Below are positions 34,758 through 43,297 of a stretch of 64,000 bases of DNA, in pieces. This DNA comes from an uncultured Alphaproteobacteria bacterium (GTDB taxonomy: Bacteria; Pseudomonadota; Alphaproteobacteria; RF32; CAG-239): NCBI GenBank assembly GCA_944391715.1, contig CALXUP010000002.1, positions 62,001 through 126,000 of the forward strand, written 5' to 3'. The translations under genes and the position numbers were made by a program. Every line of letters starts with the position of its first letter. Positions within the stretch are counted from its first letter, which is position 1. The notes under the pieces were generated by a model, which saw nothing but the letters and a program-made list of their open reading frames with translations, did no database searches and had not been told where the DNA came from.

Positions 34758-34820
34758 TAGCCAAAATCACCGTTATACTTTTCATTATATATTGACTATT
34801 CGTTCGAGCTGTGATATAGT
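34758..34820 (+). promoter_or_regulatory. 63-bp family promoter, copy C
   Basis: TAGCCAAAATCACC starts at 34758; CTTTTCA follows, then TTGACT (34792-34797), a 17-bp spacer and TATAGT (34815-34820). Spacing equals copies A and B exactly. Here the leader is short, about 28 nt to the ATG at 34855, without palindromic repeats. Confidence 0.83.
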
Positions 34821-34854
34821 ATCCCTATGTGTTTGTTTTGACGGGAGAGGTTTG

Positions 34855-35454
34855 ATGAAACAATATATTTTTTGGAGCGTCTTGTGCTGCACCGCTCTTG
34901 CATCCGGTTATACTTTGGCGGCCTGCGCCCAGACCCCGGACTGTGAGGCAATGGGATATAAATATACCGCCGACGAATGCCCGAACGACGGGGTTAAATG
35001 TCCGTTTGACACAACAAAATATTTTTGTTTCGACCCGCAAACCTGCGATTACACCTACACCGCCGAGGCCTGCGCCGCCAACTGCCAAAACCCCGGCGCC
35101 TCCTCCTGCGTCAGAAACGGCGTAACTTATTACCAATCCTGCGGTTCTTCCAAATGCTCAAGCGGGCAGACGTGCAGTAACGGGACGTGTGTATCTTCTG
35201 CGCCAACCAGCGGATTTTGCTGCGGGTACGTTACCGGTTGCGGCTATCATGGAGACACATCAACCTCTTACGATAGCGCCTGCCAAGATTATTTTGGCAG
35301 CAGTTGTTATGAGCAATGCAAGACCAAAGGATATCCGGATTGTGATGATATACAGAAAAATTGTCTGTTTTCCGGTCATAATCCTGTGCTTAGAGGTTGT
35401 TATTATCTTGGTGGCAATGGTATCAATGTTATAGCAGAACTCATATGCAAATAA
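34855..35454 (+). CDS. Secreted cysteine-rich protein (family member C)
   Basis: 199 residues from the ATG at 34855, preceded by GGGAGAGG. The signal sequence ends Y-T-L-A-A-C, which could be a lipobox (LAAC) or an ordinary signal-peptidase site. The mature protein has about two dozen Cys in spaced pairs. Its second half parallels the C-terminus of member A: C-Y-T-T---C---C, YY-SCGSSKCSSGQTC, FCCGY, YFGSSCYEQC and a closing G-NPVL-GC. It is the shortest member and lacks the N-terminal block shared by A and B. Role unknown; probably a disulfide-stabilised surface protein. Confidence 0.75.
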   Translation: MKQYIFWSVLCCTALASGYTLAACAQTPDCEAMGYKYTADECPNDGVKCPFDTTKYFCFDPQTCDYTYTAEACAANCQNPGASSCVRNGVTYYQSCGSSKCSSGQTCSNGTCVSSAPTSGFCCGYVTGCGYHGDTSTSYDSACQDYFGSSCYEQCKTKGYPDCDDIQKNCLFSGHNPVLRGCYYLGGNGINVIAELICK

Positions 35455-35569
35455 TCATTTTGGGGCATTCCCTCTGAGTAACGCCTCAAAGGCTTCCCGG
35501 GTTGCGGCGGACAGGCCTAAACGCTGTGCAAACCCGGCGGTTGATGAGAAATATCTGCATTTGAAAAAT

Positions 35570-35633
35570 AAAAAACCCGTTCCCAAAACGAACTGTCCGA
35601 TTTTCAAAAGGACGTTCGGTCTCAGAACGGGTT
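35570..35633 (-). terminator. Terminator of the rpsF-rpsR-rplI operon
   Basis: On the minus strand AACCCGTTCTGAGACCGAAC and its imperfect mate ending GGGAACGGGTT make a long stem around TTTTGAAAAT, followed by T-rich sequence. Confidence 0.8.
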
Positions 35634-35650
35634 CATTAACCAAAATCAAA

Positions 35651-36136
35651 CTATTCTTTGGTAAAAGCTTTTGCTTGTTTTTTGGCTTCGTCTTCTGTTC
35701 TGGCAACGTTAACCAGAATAGTCTGTGAAACTTCCGGATGCAGGTTGAGCTTAACTTCGTAAACTCCCAGATCTTTAATGGAATTTTCCAAGAAAACCTG
35801 ACGGCGTTCGACCTCAAAACCGGCATTTTTAATTGCAGCGGCAATATCGCGGATCGTAACGGAACCGTACAATTGTCCGGTCTCTGCAGCCTGACGGATC
35901 AGGGTAGCGCTGAAACCTTTCAAAGATTCGGCAATCTCGGAAGCCTTGTCAAACAAAGCCTTGTTGTGGGCTTCGAGCTGAGCTTTTTGTTTTTCAAAAT
36001 AAGCAACATTGGCCTCGGTTGCGCGCAAAGCTTTTTTGCTCGGGAGCAGGTAGTTGCGGGCATAACCGTTTTTAACCGTAACCTGATCACCCATTCTGCC
36101 CAGTTTGTCAACATGTTCAAGAAGAATAACTTTCAT
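35651..36136 (-). CDS. rplI: 50S ribosomal protein L9
   Basis: 161 residues. MKVILLEHVDKLGRMGDQV and VKNGYARNYLLPSKKA are the invariant N-terminal domain, followed by the long connecting helix and the C-terminal domain (LYGSVTIRDIAAAI). Last gene of the classical rpsF-rpsR-rplI operon, 14 nt after rpsR. Confidence 0.96.
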   Translation of the reverse strand: MKVILLEHVDKLGRMGDQVTVKNGYARNYLLPSKKALRATEANVAYFEKQKAQLEAHNKALFDKASEIAESLKGFSATLIRQAAETGQLYGSVTIRDIAAAIKNAGFEVERRQVFLENSIKDLGVYEVKLNLHPEVSQTILVNVARTEDEAKKQAKAFTKE

Positions 36137-36150
36137 ATCTGTTCTCCTCC

Positions 36151-36378
36151 TTAATCAGCCACAAACGGCAGCAGGGCCAGATAACGCGCACGTTTGATGG
36201 CGCGGGCCAGTTCTCTTTGTTTTTTGGCCGAAACGGCAGTAATGCGGCTCGGAATGATTTTGCCTTTCTCGGAAATATATCTGGAAAGCAGTTTAACATC
36301 TTTATAATCGATTTTCAAACCGTCTTCACCGGAGAACGGGCAAGATTTTTTTCTTCTGAAGAATACTTGTTTAGCCAT
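36151..36378 (-). CDS. rpsR: 30S ribosomal protein S18
   Basis: 75 residues. [19 protein letters not shown] and [20 protein letters not shown] are diagnostic of S18. The start codon overlaps the rpsF stop by one base (TAATG). S18 binds 16S rRNA together with S6, its upstream neighbour. Confidence 0.96.
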   Translation of the reverse strand: MAKQVFFRRKKSCPFSGEDGLKIDYKDVKLLSRYISEKGKIIPSRITAVSAKKQRELARAIKRARYLALLPFVAD

Positions 36379-36725
36379 TAGTTTGCCTCCTGTTCTTCGC
36401 TGGTCTCAGAAGAAGAATTGGCAGCATCTTCACTGCTCAGTTCGTCAACTTTAACCGTCATATAGCGGATAACGTCTTCATTGAATCTCATCAGTCTCTC
36501 ATATTCCGCAATAGCGGCAGCCGGAGCTGAAATATTCAGGACAACATAGTGGCCTTTACGATTCTTTTTAATACGGTAAGCAAGGTTCTTCAAACCCCAG
36601 TTATCAACTCTGACAACTTCGCCGCCGTTCTTTTTGATGGTTTCGCTCAGATCGGAAACCAAAGAACTGACTTGAGAAGCGCCGAGATCCTGACGTGCAA
36701 TCAGCACGCTTTCATAAAATGACAT
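36378..36725 (-). CDS. rpsF: 30S ribosomal protein S6
   Basis: About 115 residues from the ATG at 36725, behind AAGGAG; a longer in-frame opening at 36824 has no ribosome site and an unrelated N-terminus. [29 protein letters not shown] and [11 protein letters not shown] are typical S6. An acidic Ser/Glu-rich tail ends the protein. First gene of the operon. Confidence 0.95.
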   Translation of the reverse strand: MSFYESVLIARQDLGASQVSSLVSDLSETIKKNGGEVVRVDNWGLKNLAYRIKKNRKGHYVVLNISAPAAAIAEYERLMRFNEDVIRYMTVKVDELSSEDAANSSSETSEEQEAN

Positions 36726-36757
36726 AAATAAAATCTCCTTATGGATTCTCAACAAAT

Positions 36758-36773
36758 GCCCCGGTTGCGGGGC
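36758..36773 (-). promoter_or_regulatory. GC-rich hairpin in the rpsF leader
   Basis: GCCCCG-CAAC-CGGGGC on the minus strand, 33 nt before the rpsF start codon. S6:S18 autoregulatory leaders are known before rpsF in many bacteria. I see a hairpin with CCG-containing arms but cannot confirm the consensus. Confidence 0.35.
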
Positions 36774-36822
36774 GGGTTCTTGTATAGCCGAAAGCCAAAA
36801 CCTCCGGCAAGGGACGGAAAGC

Positions 36823-36850
36823 ACTATATATCAAATCTCTCAATTTGCAA
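36823..36850 (-). promoter_or_regulatory. Sigma70-type promoter of rpsF operon
   Basis: TTGCAA (36845-36850), 16-bp spacer, TATAGT (36823-36828) on the minus strand, giving a leader of about 90 nt. Confidence 0.6.
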
Positions 36851-37008
36851 GCATTTTCTTTGCATAAAGCCGATATTTTCCCTCTGCCGGCATCAAAAAA
36901 AGCGCTTTTTTACCTCTTCTTATCCACAACTCTGAGAAAAAGACTTGTATTTATACAATATTAATATTTTTGTTCTAGCCTAAAGTCATAATAAACAACA
37001 GGTGGAAA

Positions 37009-37371
37009 ATGTCGGGAAAAATAAGGTTTTTGTTAGGGCTGATAGGAATTTGTGCGGCGGGCGCCTGTACAAACCTCGATGGCCTGTGCCCGCATTGTTA
37101 TCCGCCGAAAAACCGTTATGTCTACCTGCGCGATAAGACCTATGCCAATGACGAACCGGTTATTCCTTTGCAAAACCTGATGAGCCGCACGGTTGTTTAT
37201 TGTCATTCTACCCCGACCAACAGCGCCGAAACCTGCGCCGAAGTTTTTGAGAGCTACGGCTATGTTCGTCTCCGCGATATTCCTTATAAAACGGCGGATT
37301 ATGATTTTTTGAAAACCGATACTTACCCGACCCGTCGCTGGCGTAATGACGAGCTGACCCCGCGGTGGTAG
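37009..37371 (+). CDS. Small predicted lipoprotein
   Basis: 120 residues. The signal sequence ends in the possible lipobox A-G-A-C, as in the lipoprotein at 11364. The mature part is short and Tyr/Arg-rich, with Cys in DGLCPHCYPP, VVYCHS and ETCAEVFE. AGGTGGAA precedes the ATG. It lies 10 nt before the comM-like gene and is probably co-transcribed with it. No function is recognised. Confidence 0.62.
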   Translation: MSGKIRFLLGLIGICAAGACTNLDGLCPHCYPPKNRYVYLRDKTYANDEPVIPLQNLMSRTVVYCHSTPTNSAETCAEVFESYGYVRLRDIPYKTADYDFLKTDTYPTRRWRNDELTPRW

Positions 37372-37381
37372 GAGAAAAGCC

Positions 37382-38905
37382 ATGCTCGCCAGAATAAACA
37401 CCATCACATTCAACGGGCTGGAAATTCTTGATGTCGATTTGCAAATCCAGGTCGCATCAGGTCTTCCGGCCTTTAATATTGTCGGCTTGCCCGATAAGGC
37501 CATTGCCGAAAGCCGGGAACGCGTCCGTGCGGCATTGCAGTCAATCGGTTTGGCGCTGCCGGCCAAGCACATTACCATCAATTTATCCCCGGCCGATTTG
37601 TATAAGGAAGGCTCCCATTTTGATTTGCCGGTGGCATTGGGACTGATGGCCGTTATGGGGATTATTCCGAATGAAATGCTGCTGAATTACATTGCTTTGG
37701 GCGAACTCGGACTGGATGGTTCGATAATTCCGGTCAACGGCGTCTTACCTGTGGCAATTAAGGCCTCAAGACAGGGAAAAGGGCTGATTTGCCCGCAGGC
37801 ACAGGGCAGTGAAGCCGCCTGGTCGGGATTGAAAGAGATTGTGGCGGCAGACAATCTGCTGAGTCTGATAAATCATTTTAAGGGAACGCAGCTGTTGCCG
37901 TATCCCCGCCGCCTGACGGCCGAAGCCAGGTATTCCGGTCTGGATATGTCCGAAGTCAAAGGACAGGAAAGCGCTAAAAGGGCTTTTGAAATTGCAGCTG
38001 CCGGCGGTCATAATCTGCTGATGGTCGGCCCCCCGGGTTCCGGAAAATCGATGCTTGCCGCCCGGATGCCGACAATTTTACCGCCGCTGAGCCCGGAAGA
38101 GGCTTTGGAAACAAGTATGATTCATTCCGTCGCCGGCATTTTGAAAGACGGAAAAATTTGTTTTGAACGGCCGTACCGCGATCCTCACCACACATCATCG
38201 ACGCCGGCTTTGGTCGGCGGCGGGCGCAAAGGTCAGCCCGGAGAAATCTCTTTGGCTCATAACGGCGTTTTGTTTCTGGATGAACTGCCCGAATTCAGCC
38301 GTCCGACGCTCGAGGCGCTTCGCCAGCCGCTGGAAAACGGCACGGTCAGCATTTCCCGCGTCCATGCCCATACGACTTTTCCGGCGCGTTTCCAGCTGAT
38401 TGCCGCCATGAATCCTTGCCGTTGCGGATATTTAGGTTCCAAAGGGCAGGAATGCGCAAGGGCTCCCTTGTGTGCGGAAGAATACCAGGCCAAGCTTTCC
38501 GGTCCGCTGCTTGACCGGATTGATATGTATATCGAGGTTCCCGCCGTCAGTCCTTGGGATTTGGCTAATGTTAAAAAAGGCGAAAGTTCGGAGTCGATTC
38601 GGAGCCGAGTCGTTGCGGCCAGAAAGCTTCAAAAACAACGTTTTATCAAATTCGGCCATCCGGAACTGAATACAAACGCTGAATTAAATGGTGAAATTTT
38701 AGAAAAAATAGCCGGACTTGACGATGATGCAAAGGCGCTGCTGATAAGCTTTTCCGAGAAAAACAAGCTTTCGGCGCGTTCTTATCATCGAATAATTCGT
38801 CTATCAAGAACAATTGCAGACTTGCAAAATAAAATAAATGTGAGTAGAATACACATCGCAGAAGCATTGTCTTATCGCCGCATTCTGCCTAATAAACGCA
38901 TTTAG
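37382..38905 (+). CDS. comM: YifB/ComM-family Mg-chelatase-like AAA+ ATPase
   Basis: 507 residues. An N-terminal Lon-like domain (FNIVGLPDKAIAESRERVRAAL, then INLSPADLYKEGSHFDLP) precedes the ATPase core. The core has Walker A GPPGSGKSM, Walker B FLDELPEF and sensor region AAMNPCRCGY. The C-terminal Mg_chelatase_C domain closes it (ARSYHRIIRLSRTIADL). ComM is a branch-migration helicase helping integrate DNA during natural transformation, but YifB proteins are widespread and also occur in non-competent species. No other competence gene is in the window. Confidence 0.92.
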   Translation: MLARINTITFNGLEILDVDLQIQVASGLPAFNIVGLPDKAIAESRERVRAALQSIGLALPAKHITINLSPADLYKEGSHFDLPVALGLMAVMGIIPNEMLLNYIALGELGLDGSIIPVNGVLPVAIKASRQGKGLICPQAQGSEAAWSGLKEIVAADNLLSLINHFKGTQLLPYPRRLTAEARYSGLDMSEVKGQESAKRAFEIAAAGGHNLLMVGPPGSGKSMLAARMPTILPPLSPEEALETSMIHSVAGILKDGKICFERPYRDPHHTSSTPALVGGGRKGQPGEISLAHNGVLFLDELPEFSRPTLEALRQPLENGTVSISRVHAHTTFPARFQLIAAMNPCRCGYLGSKGQECARAPLCAEEYQAKLSGPLLDRIDMYIEVPAVSPWDLANVKKGESSESIRSRVVAARKLQKQRFIKFGHPELNTNAELNGEILEKIAGLDDDAKALLISFSEKNKLSARSYHRIIRLSRTIADLQNKINVSRIHIAEALSYRRILPNKRI

Positions 38906-38917
38906 GAGACCCAAATA

Positions 38918-41077
38918 ATGAATTTTAAAAAGTCCTTAAGTATTTTCTTTGCCGCAGGAATACTGGGATCTTGCGCTTGGGAAAGCCCCGAGCTGATTCC
39001 CTGCGCCTGTAACAATCTGGCAGAAAGCGATCTGGGCTGGTTTAACTGCCTTTGCGGTTCCGACGGCCAGGTAAAAGAAAAGAAGAGAGTTGCTAAAAAG
39101 CAGGAAGTCCGCAGACAGGAACCCCGCAAACAGGTCAAACAGGTTAAAAAGACCGTTGTCCGCAAACAAGAACAGGTTTACCGTCCGGAAACGGTTGTGG
39201 TAGAACGCACCCGCCGGGTTGCGCCTGCACCGCTGCCTTATTGTGATGAGGAACCTGTTGTCCGCAAAAATTACACTAAAAGGACTTTTGTTGCCGCCGA
39301 TGTTGAAGAACCGCAGTTAACTCGGGATGATTTGGCCTCCTTAAAACTCGAGTATGTGGATTTCCGTCTTGAAAACGGCGGCAGACAATATGATACCAAA
39401 CTGGGCGATTATCGTTTCCGTATTTTCGGCTGCCGCAGGGAAAGCCGGAACGTGTTCCTGAACCAGGGACGCGCAATGGAAAAAGATATGCGCTTTTTTG
39501 ATATCTTTTTTGAAAATATGAACGAGTTGTATCCGGTCGTCGTTGACCGCAACAGTCATCTGTATGAAGTTTCCGACCGTATTCGCGTTCCGGAATACCT
39601 GCTGACGGCCGAAATTGTTGATTATCATATGAATATTTGCGACGAATTTGACTGGAACAATACGCAAAAGAAAAACACCCGCACCGGAAGTTCGGAAATC
39701 ACTATCGTATGGCGGTTGATGGATTTGTGCAAAACCCATGTATATTGGAAAGGAATGACCACCGGTTACGGCGAGGTTATGAGCAGTGAGCCGAATGGTG
39801 AAACCTTGCTGGTAGAGCGCGCTTTCAGCGATGCTTTGAAACAGCTTCCTTATGTTACCGGTTTTGAAGACCAGATGACCAAACGCGTCAGCCCGGAAGA
39901 TTTGATGGCGCAGCAGCGTTGCTGGGACACTTTGGAGCAACGTGCCGAAACTTTCCAATGCGAATACAAAAAAGAAATCAGCTATGCCGCGGACGAGCCG
40001 GTATATTATGAAAGCCCCTGTATCGAAGAAAAGAGCAGCACCCGTGCAACAAATTATGTGATTGAAGACATCATTGAAGAAGACGGCGGCGCTTTTGCCG
40101 AAGGACGTTCTTTCCGTGAGGAGATTGAGGAACGCGGCGGCTCAAATTCCGAGGGCAGCGTTTTCCGCAGTGAAATCAAAGAGCGCGGCGGTTCGGTTTC
40201 TTCCGGTGAAAGTTTCAAACCGGTCAAACCCAAAGAGAATCTGGCCTTTGTGGAAGATTACTGGGTAGATGTTCCGCTGGATAAAGAAGTTAGTCAGGAA
40301 GTCATCGAAAATCGTGAGATTGTCGAAGATGCGCTGATGAGAGACAAAAACAGCCTGTGCATTATGGCTCAGCGCCCGTATAACAGATTAACGCCGGAAA
40401 CATTATACCGTGTTCGTGCTTCGATTGTCGAGGTCAGCAACCCGTCCGGCAAAAAAGGTTCCGGTCTGTTGATTTCTGACCAGTTCATCTTAACGTCGGC
40501 TGATTTGCTGAACAAAAATAACAATCGTTTTGATATCAGGACCATCAACGGTAAAGAGATGGCTGCATCGGCTTTCCGTGTAAACCCGAATAAAAACGTA
40601 GCTTTGCTGTTACTGGATAACAAAACGCAGTACAAACCGTTGCCGTTGACGCTGGACTTGCCGGAAGTTAACAAAGACGTATTAATGACTTTGGGAATGA
40701 AAGACCTGGCCGAGAGCGAAGGCTATCTGGACAGCAATGCCCGTGTTACCGGTTACCGTTATTCTCCGGAAAGAGGAGCCGAGATTATGGTCAGCACCCG
40801 CGTTCAAAATCAGACCTTGGGCGGTGCTCTGCTGGATAAGAATGCCAATATCGTTGGTATGGCTCACGCCGGCAAGAGAATGTCCGACGGTCCGGATTTG
40901 TTCATTCCGATTGAAACGGCAATGAAAGCTTTGGATTTGACATTCTGCAACAAGCCGTTTGTAAATGAGACGCCTTGGGAAGAAGAGGTCAAACCGGAAA
41001 CGCCGGTAGCAACAGCCATCGATACGGACAAGACGGATAAAGCTCCTGTCCCGATGGATGCCAAAGAGGCGAAGTAA
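38918..41077 (+). CDS. Large lipoprotein with trypsin-like domain lacking the catalytic triad
   Basis: 719 residues. The signal sequence ends in lipobox L-G-S-C. A Lys/Arg-rich linker (about 48-100) is followed by a domain about 130-330 (YRFRIFGCRRESRNVF, VPEYLLTAEIVDYH, TIVWRLMDLCKTHVYWKG) reminiscent of CsgG/curli-assembly-like lipoproteins. Short Gly-Gly repeats (EERGGSNSEGSVFR and neighbours) come next. The C-terminal part (about 500-680) has trypsin-like order, but GSGLLISDQFILTSADLL lacks the catalytic His (normally TAAH). NVALLLLD has Asn for the catalytic Asp, and QTLGGALL has Leu where GNSGGP carries Ser. It is probably a binding rather than cleaving domain. It follows comM by 12 nt. 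Confidence 0.72.
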   Translation: MNFKKSLSIFFAAGILGSCAWESPELIPCACNNLAESDLGWFNCLCGSDGQVKEKKRVAKKQEVRRQEPRKQVKQVKKTVVRKQEQVYRPETVVVERTRRVAPAPLPYCDEEPVVRKNYTKRTFVAADVEEPQLTRDDLASLKLEYVDFRLENGGRQYDTKLGDYRFRIFGCRRESRNVFLNQGRAMEKDMRFFDIFFENMNELYPVVVDRNSHLYEVSDRIRVPEYLLTAEIVDYHMNICDEFDWNNTQKKNTRTGSSEITIVWRLMDLCKTHVYWKGMTTGYGEVMSSEPNGETLLVERAFSDALKQLPYVTGFEDQMTKRVSPEDLMAQQRCWDTLEQRAETFQCEYKKEISYAADEPVYYESPCIEEKSSTRATNYVIEDIIEEDGGAFAEGRSFREEIEERGGSNSEGSVFRSEIKERGGSVSSGESFKPVKPKENLAFVEDYWVDVPLDKEVSQEVIENREIVEDALMRDKNSLCIMAQRPYNRLTPETLYRVRASIVEVSNPSGKKGSGLLISDQFILTSADLLNKNNNRFDIRTINGKEMAASAFRVNPNKNVALLLLDNKTQYKPLPLTLDLPEVNKDVLMTLGMKDLAESEGYLDSNARVTGYRYSPERGAEIMVSTRVQNQTLGGALLDKNANIVGMAHAGKRMSDGPDLFIPIETAMKALDLTFCNKPFVNETPWEEEVKPETPVATAIDTDKTDKAPVPMDAKEAK

Positions 41078-41090
41078 TCCAAGTAGTCTG

Positions 41091-41128
41091 AAAAATTCCC
41101 GTTTCTTTTCTGAAACGGGAATTTTTTT
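41091..41128 (+). terminator. Terminator after the 719-residue lipoprotein gene
   Basis: AAAAATTCCCGTTTC and GAAACGGGAATTTTTTT flank a short loop. It may also serve the convergent Cys-rich gene, whose stop lies at 41147. Confidence 0.9.
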
Positions 41129-41146
41129 CGTAAATTACGGTTCGAA

Positions 41147-42172
41147 TTATTCGCAAAAAAGGATAGATTCTTGAATAGGAGTATCTTCCGCTATTACTTT
41201 GCCATTTATAATATAATCATCATTGCAGGAAGGCTTACTATTGGATAATGCTCCACCACTTAAAGAACAAGTCCAAAGAGTTTTATAATAACAACATCTT
41301 CCATCTTCAATAAAGCCACTGCATGAAGCTCCCCCTCCGCTGGAGTTATTATCTGAATCAGAAGAAGATGAACAGGTAGAACAACAGGTTCTGGTACCGC
41401 CGCAACCGTCAGAGCAGGAATAAGTTCCGCAGGAACATCCGGTTTCGCTGGAATAAGGATAACAGCAGGCTTCATAAGGATAATAACAGGTTTTTGTTCC
41501 ACAGCCGTTTCTGGTTGAGCCGCCGCAGCCGCCCGGGTCGGAAGTTGACGTGCCGGACGGGCAGTCCATATTGCAGGTATAATAACAGGTATATTCGCAT
41601 CCGTCGGTGCCGTTGGTACCGTAAGAAGAATAAGATGTAGAGGTATAACTCGGACATCCGGAAGGAGTGCAACAAGTCCCGTAAGAAGAATCATAAGCGC
41701 AACGTCCGGAATTTTGATAAAGTTTCTGACCGGAAGAACAGGTTTTGGTGTATCCAAGCTCTTTACAAGCCCGGTCATTATCTGTTTTACATTGTTTATA
41801 ATAAGCTTTTCCGTTCGGGCATTGTTCGTCAACATATTGAGGAATAGAACAAGAAGTCGTATTATATCCGTTGTCTTTGCACCATTGTTCGGCATCGCAT
41901 TTAAGGTAATGGTCATCGCGGGAACAAGTACCGATTTTGGCATAATACTGTGGACATTCGCCGGAAGCGTAATAAGTATAACCTTCTTTTTTACAAAATT
42001 CAGTGTCTTCGTTAAGGTTCATATTAAAATCACCTTGAACGACGTCTTCGTCCTGACAGTCGGGCAGAAAACAAATTCCGGCAAAAGCGGAGGATGGGAG
42101 AAAGGCCAACAACGCGGTCAGACAAACCGCAGAATTAAGTTTCATGTGTAGCATTGTGTTATAGTTTCTCAT
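41147..42172 (-). CDS. Secreted cysteine-rich protein (family member B)
   Basis: 341 residues from the ATG at 42172, with GGGAGAAAG upstream as in member A. The signal peptide and first ~130 residues are nearly those of member A (MKLNSAVCLTALLAFLPSSA shared exactly; DEDVVQGD, EGYTYY-SGECPQYYAKIG and CSRDDHYLKCDA shared). After that it diverges into different Cys-dense blocks (CGGSTRNGCGTKTCYYPYEA, GCSCGTYSCSDGCGGTRTC). The 5' end, leader and promoter are duplicated between A and B, while the 3' halves differ, which points to gene duplication followed by module exchange. Confidence 0.77.
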   Translation of the reverse strand: MRNYNTMLHMKLNSAVCLTALLAFLPSSAFAGICFLPDCQDEDVVQGDFNMNLNEDTEFCKKEGYTYYASGECPQYYAKIGTCSRDDHYLKCDAEQWCKDNGYNTTSCSIPQYVDEQCPNGKAYYKQCKTDNDRACKELGYTKTCSSGQKLYQNSGRCAYDSSYGTCCTPSGCPSYTSTSYSSYGTNGTDGCEYTCYYTCNMDCPSGTSTSDPGGCGGSTRNGCGTKTCYYPYEACCYPYSSETGCSCGTYSCSDGCGGTRTCCSTCSSSSDSDNNSSGGGASCSGFIEDGRCCYYKTLWTCSLSGGALSNSKPSCNDDYIINGKVIAEDTPIQESILFCE

Positions 42173-42490
42173 CGACTTTCTCCCATAATTAAGTACTATT
42201 TCGTTCTATGTATCGTCATTGCCGGACTTCGATCCGGCAATCCAAGTCAATAATAAGGCCATTTATTTATCTGGATTCTCGGGTCAAGCCCGAGAATGAC
42301 AAATAATTCAAAGCACTTTGTCACTTTCAATCCCGCCGGAGCATCGCGGTCTCTGGAGCACAGTGCTTTCAACTCGCCGCGCGCCTGCCGTGCAGGTGGA
42401 TCCCCGGGTCGCAGCCCGGGGATGACAAGAAAATAAGTCGCCCGGGGATGACAAGAAAACGAGGTTTCCAGACTTTTATCATCAAAGACC
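42173..42490. repeat. Repeat-filled leader of Cys-rich gene B
   Basis: A gene-free stretch. The first ~30 nt copy the leader of gene A (TCTCCCATAATTAAGTACT). Palindromes follow at 42214-42245 (GTCATTGCCGGACTTC and mate), 42271-42300 (CTGGATTCTCGGG and mate) and about 42400-42427 (GGATCCCCGGG and mate). A half copy lies at 42438-42453. The unit GGAGCATCGCGGTCTCTGG at about 42340 extends to GCCTGCCGTGCAGG, as in the cluster at 50.7 kb. It lies entirely inside the predicted transcript leader of gene B. Confidence 0.8.
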
Positions 42491-42553
42491 ACTATAACAT
42501 AATAAAGCAGCATAGTCAAGTATATTTGAAAAGTATGTTGGGGATTTTGGCTA
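42491..42553 (-). promoter_or_regulatory. 63-bp family promoter, copy B
   Basis: On the minus strand TAGCCAAAATCCCC begins at 42553, CTTTTCA follows, then TTGACT (42514-42519), a 17-bp spacer and TATAGT (42491-42496). It predicts a leader of about 310 nt. Confidence 0.83.
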
Positions 42554-42617
42554 GGAAAGGGCAAAAAAATACCGGCAAATCAATATTGTCGGCATTAGTT
42601 AAGGTAAAAAAGGATTT

Positions 42618-43103
42618 TTATTTAAAATTTTTCATAATATTACGTTTATCCCGGGCCCAGTCGCGGTCTTTTGCTGTTTCTCTTTTATCATAAAGCTTTT
42701 TGCCGACGCCAAGGCCGATTTCCAATTTGGCACGTCCTTTTTCGTTAAAGAACAGGCGGATGGCAACCAAAGTTGAACCTTTACGGGATAGTTCGTTCGT
42801 AATTGTAATGATTTCTTTTTTTGTCAGCAACAGTTTACGGTCGCGCTTTTCGGCATGGCTGGAATAACCTTTGCTTTCATACTCGGCAATATACATATTT
42901 GACATGAAAATCTCACCGTTACGCTCAATGCCGTAAGCGTCGTTAATATTGGCATGCCCGAGCCGCAAAGATTTAACTTCCGTTCCGGTCAGTTCCAGTC
43001 CGGCAACAAATTTTTCATTAATTTGATAATCAAAATTTGCCCGGCGGTTTTGTGCAACCAGCCCGGTAGAAATAAAATCTTTGCGTTTAACGTTTTTAGC
43101 CAT
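42618..43103 (-). CDS. smpB: SsrA-binding protein SmpB
   Basis: 161 residues. NRRANFDYQINEKFVAGLELTG, GTEVKSLRLGHANINDAYG, NMYIAEYESKG and LIPVR-like VAIRLFFNEKGRAKLEIGL are diagnostic. The basic C-terminal tail (GKKLYDKRETAKDRDWARD) is complete. It delivers tmRNA to stalled ribosomes. tmRNA itself is not seen in the window. Confidence 0.95.
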   Translation of the reverse strand: MAKNVKRKDFISTGLVAQNRRANFDYQINEKFVAGLELTGTEVKSLRLGHANINDAYGIERNGEIFMSNMYIAEYESKGYSSHAEKRDRKLLLTKKEIITITNELSRKGSTLVAIRLFFNEKGRAKLEIGLGVGKKLYDKRETAKDRDWARDKRNIMKNFK

Positions 43104-43111
43104 TGTATAAG

Positions 43112-43297
43112 TTACTCAGTTTTATTCTCAAAAGCGTTTTCCAGCTCTTCAATCTCCTGCTCGTCCAGTTCCACCGCCGGCACGGTATAATCTTCGGCAA
43201 ACCAGCGGCCGAGGTCAATATCGGCACAGCGTTTGGAGCAAAAAGGGCGATATTTCGTATCGGTTAACTCTTTATGGCAAATCGGACATTTGCTCAT
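43112..43297 (-). CDS. yacG: DNA gyrase inhibitor YacG
   Basis: About 61 residues from the ATG at 43297. CPICHKEL and FCSKRCADIDLGRWFAEDYTVP form the C-x2-C...C-x3-C zinc finger and following signature. The start overlaps the rng stop (ATGA), giving the maf-rng-yacG coupling common in alphaproteobacteria. An acidic tail ends the protein. Confidence 0.9.
   Translation of the reverse strand: MSKCPICHKELTDTKYRPFCSKRCADIDLGRWFAEDYTVPAVELDEQEIEELENAFENKTE

Noticed and set aside
35455-35844. 129-codon minus-strand frame after rplI
   Set aside because: It overlaps rplI in another frame and reads through the rplI terminator hairpin.
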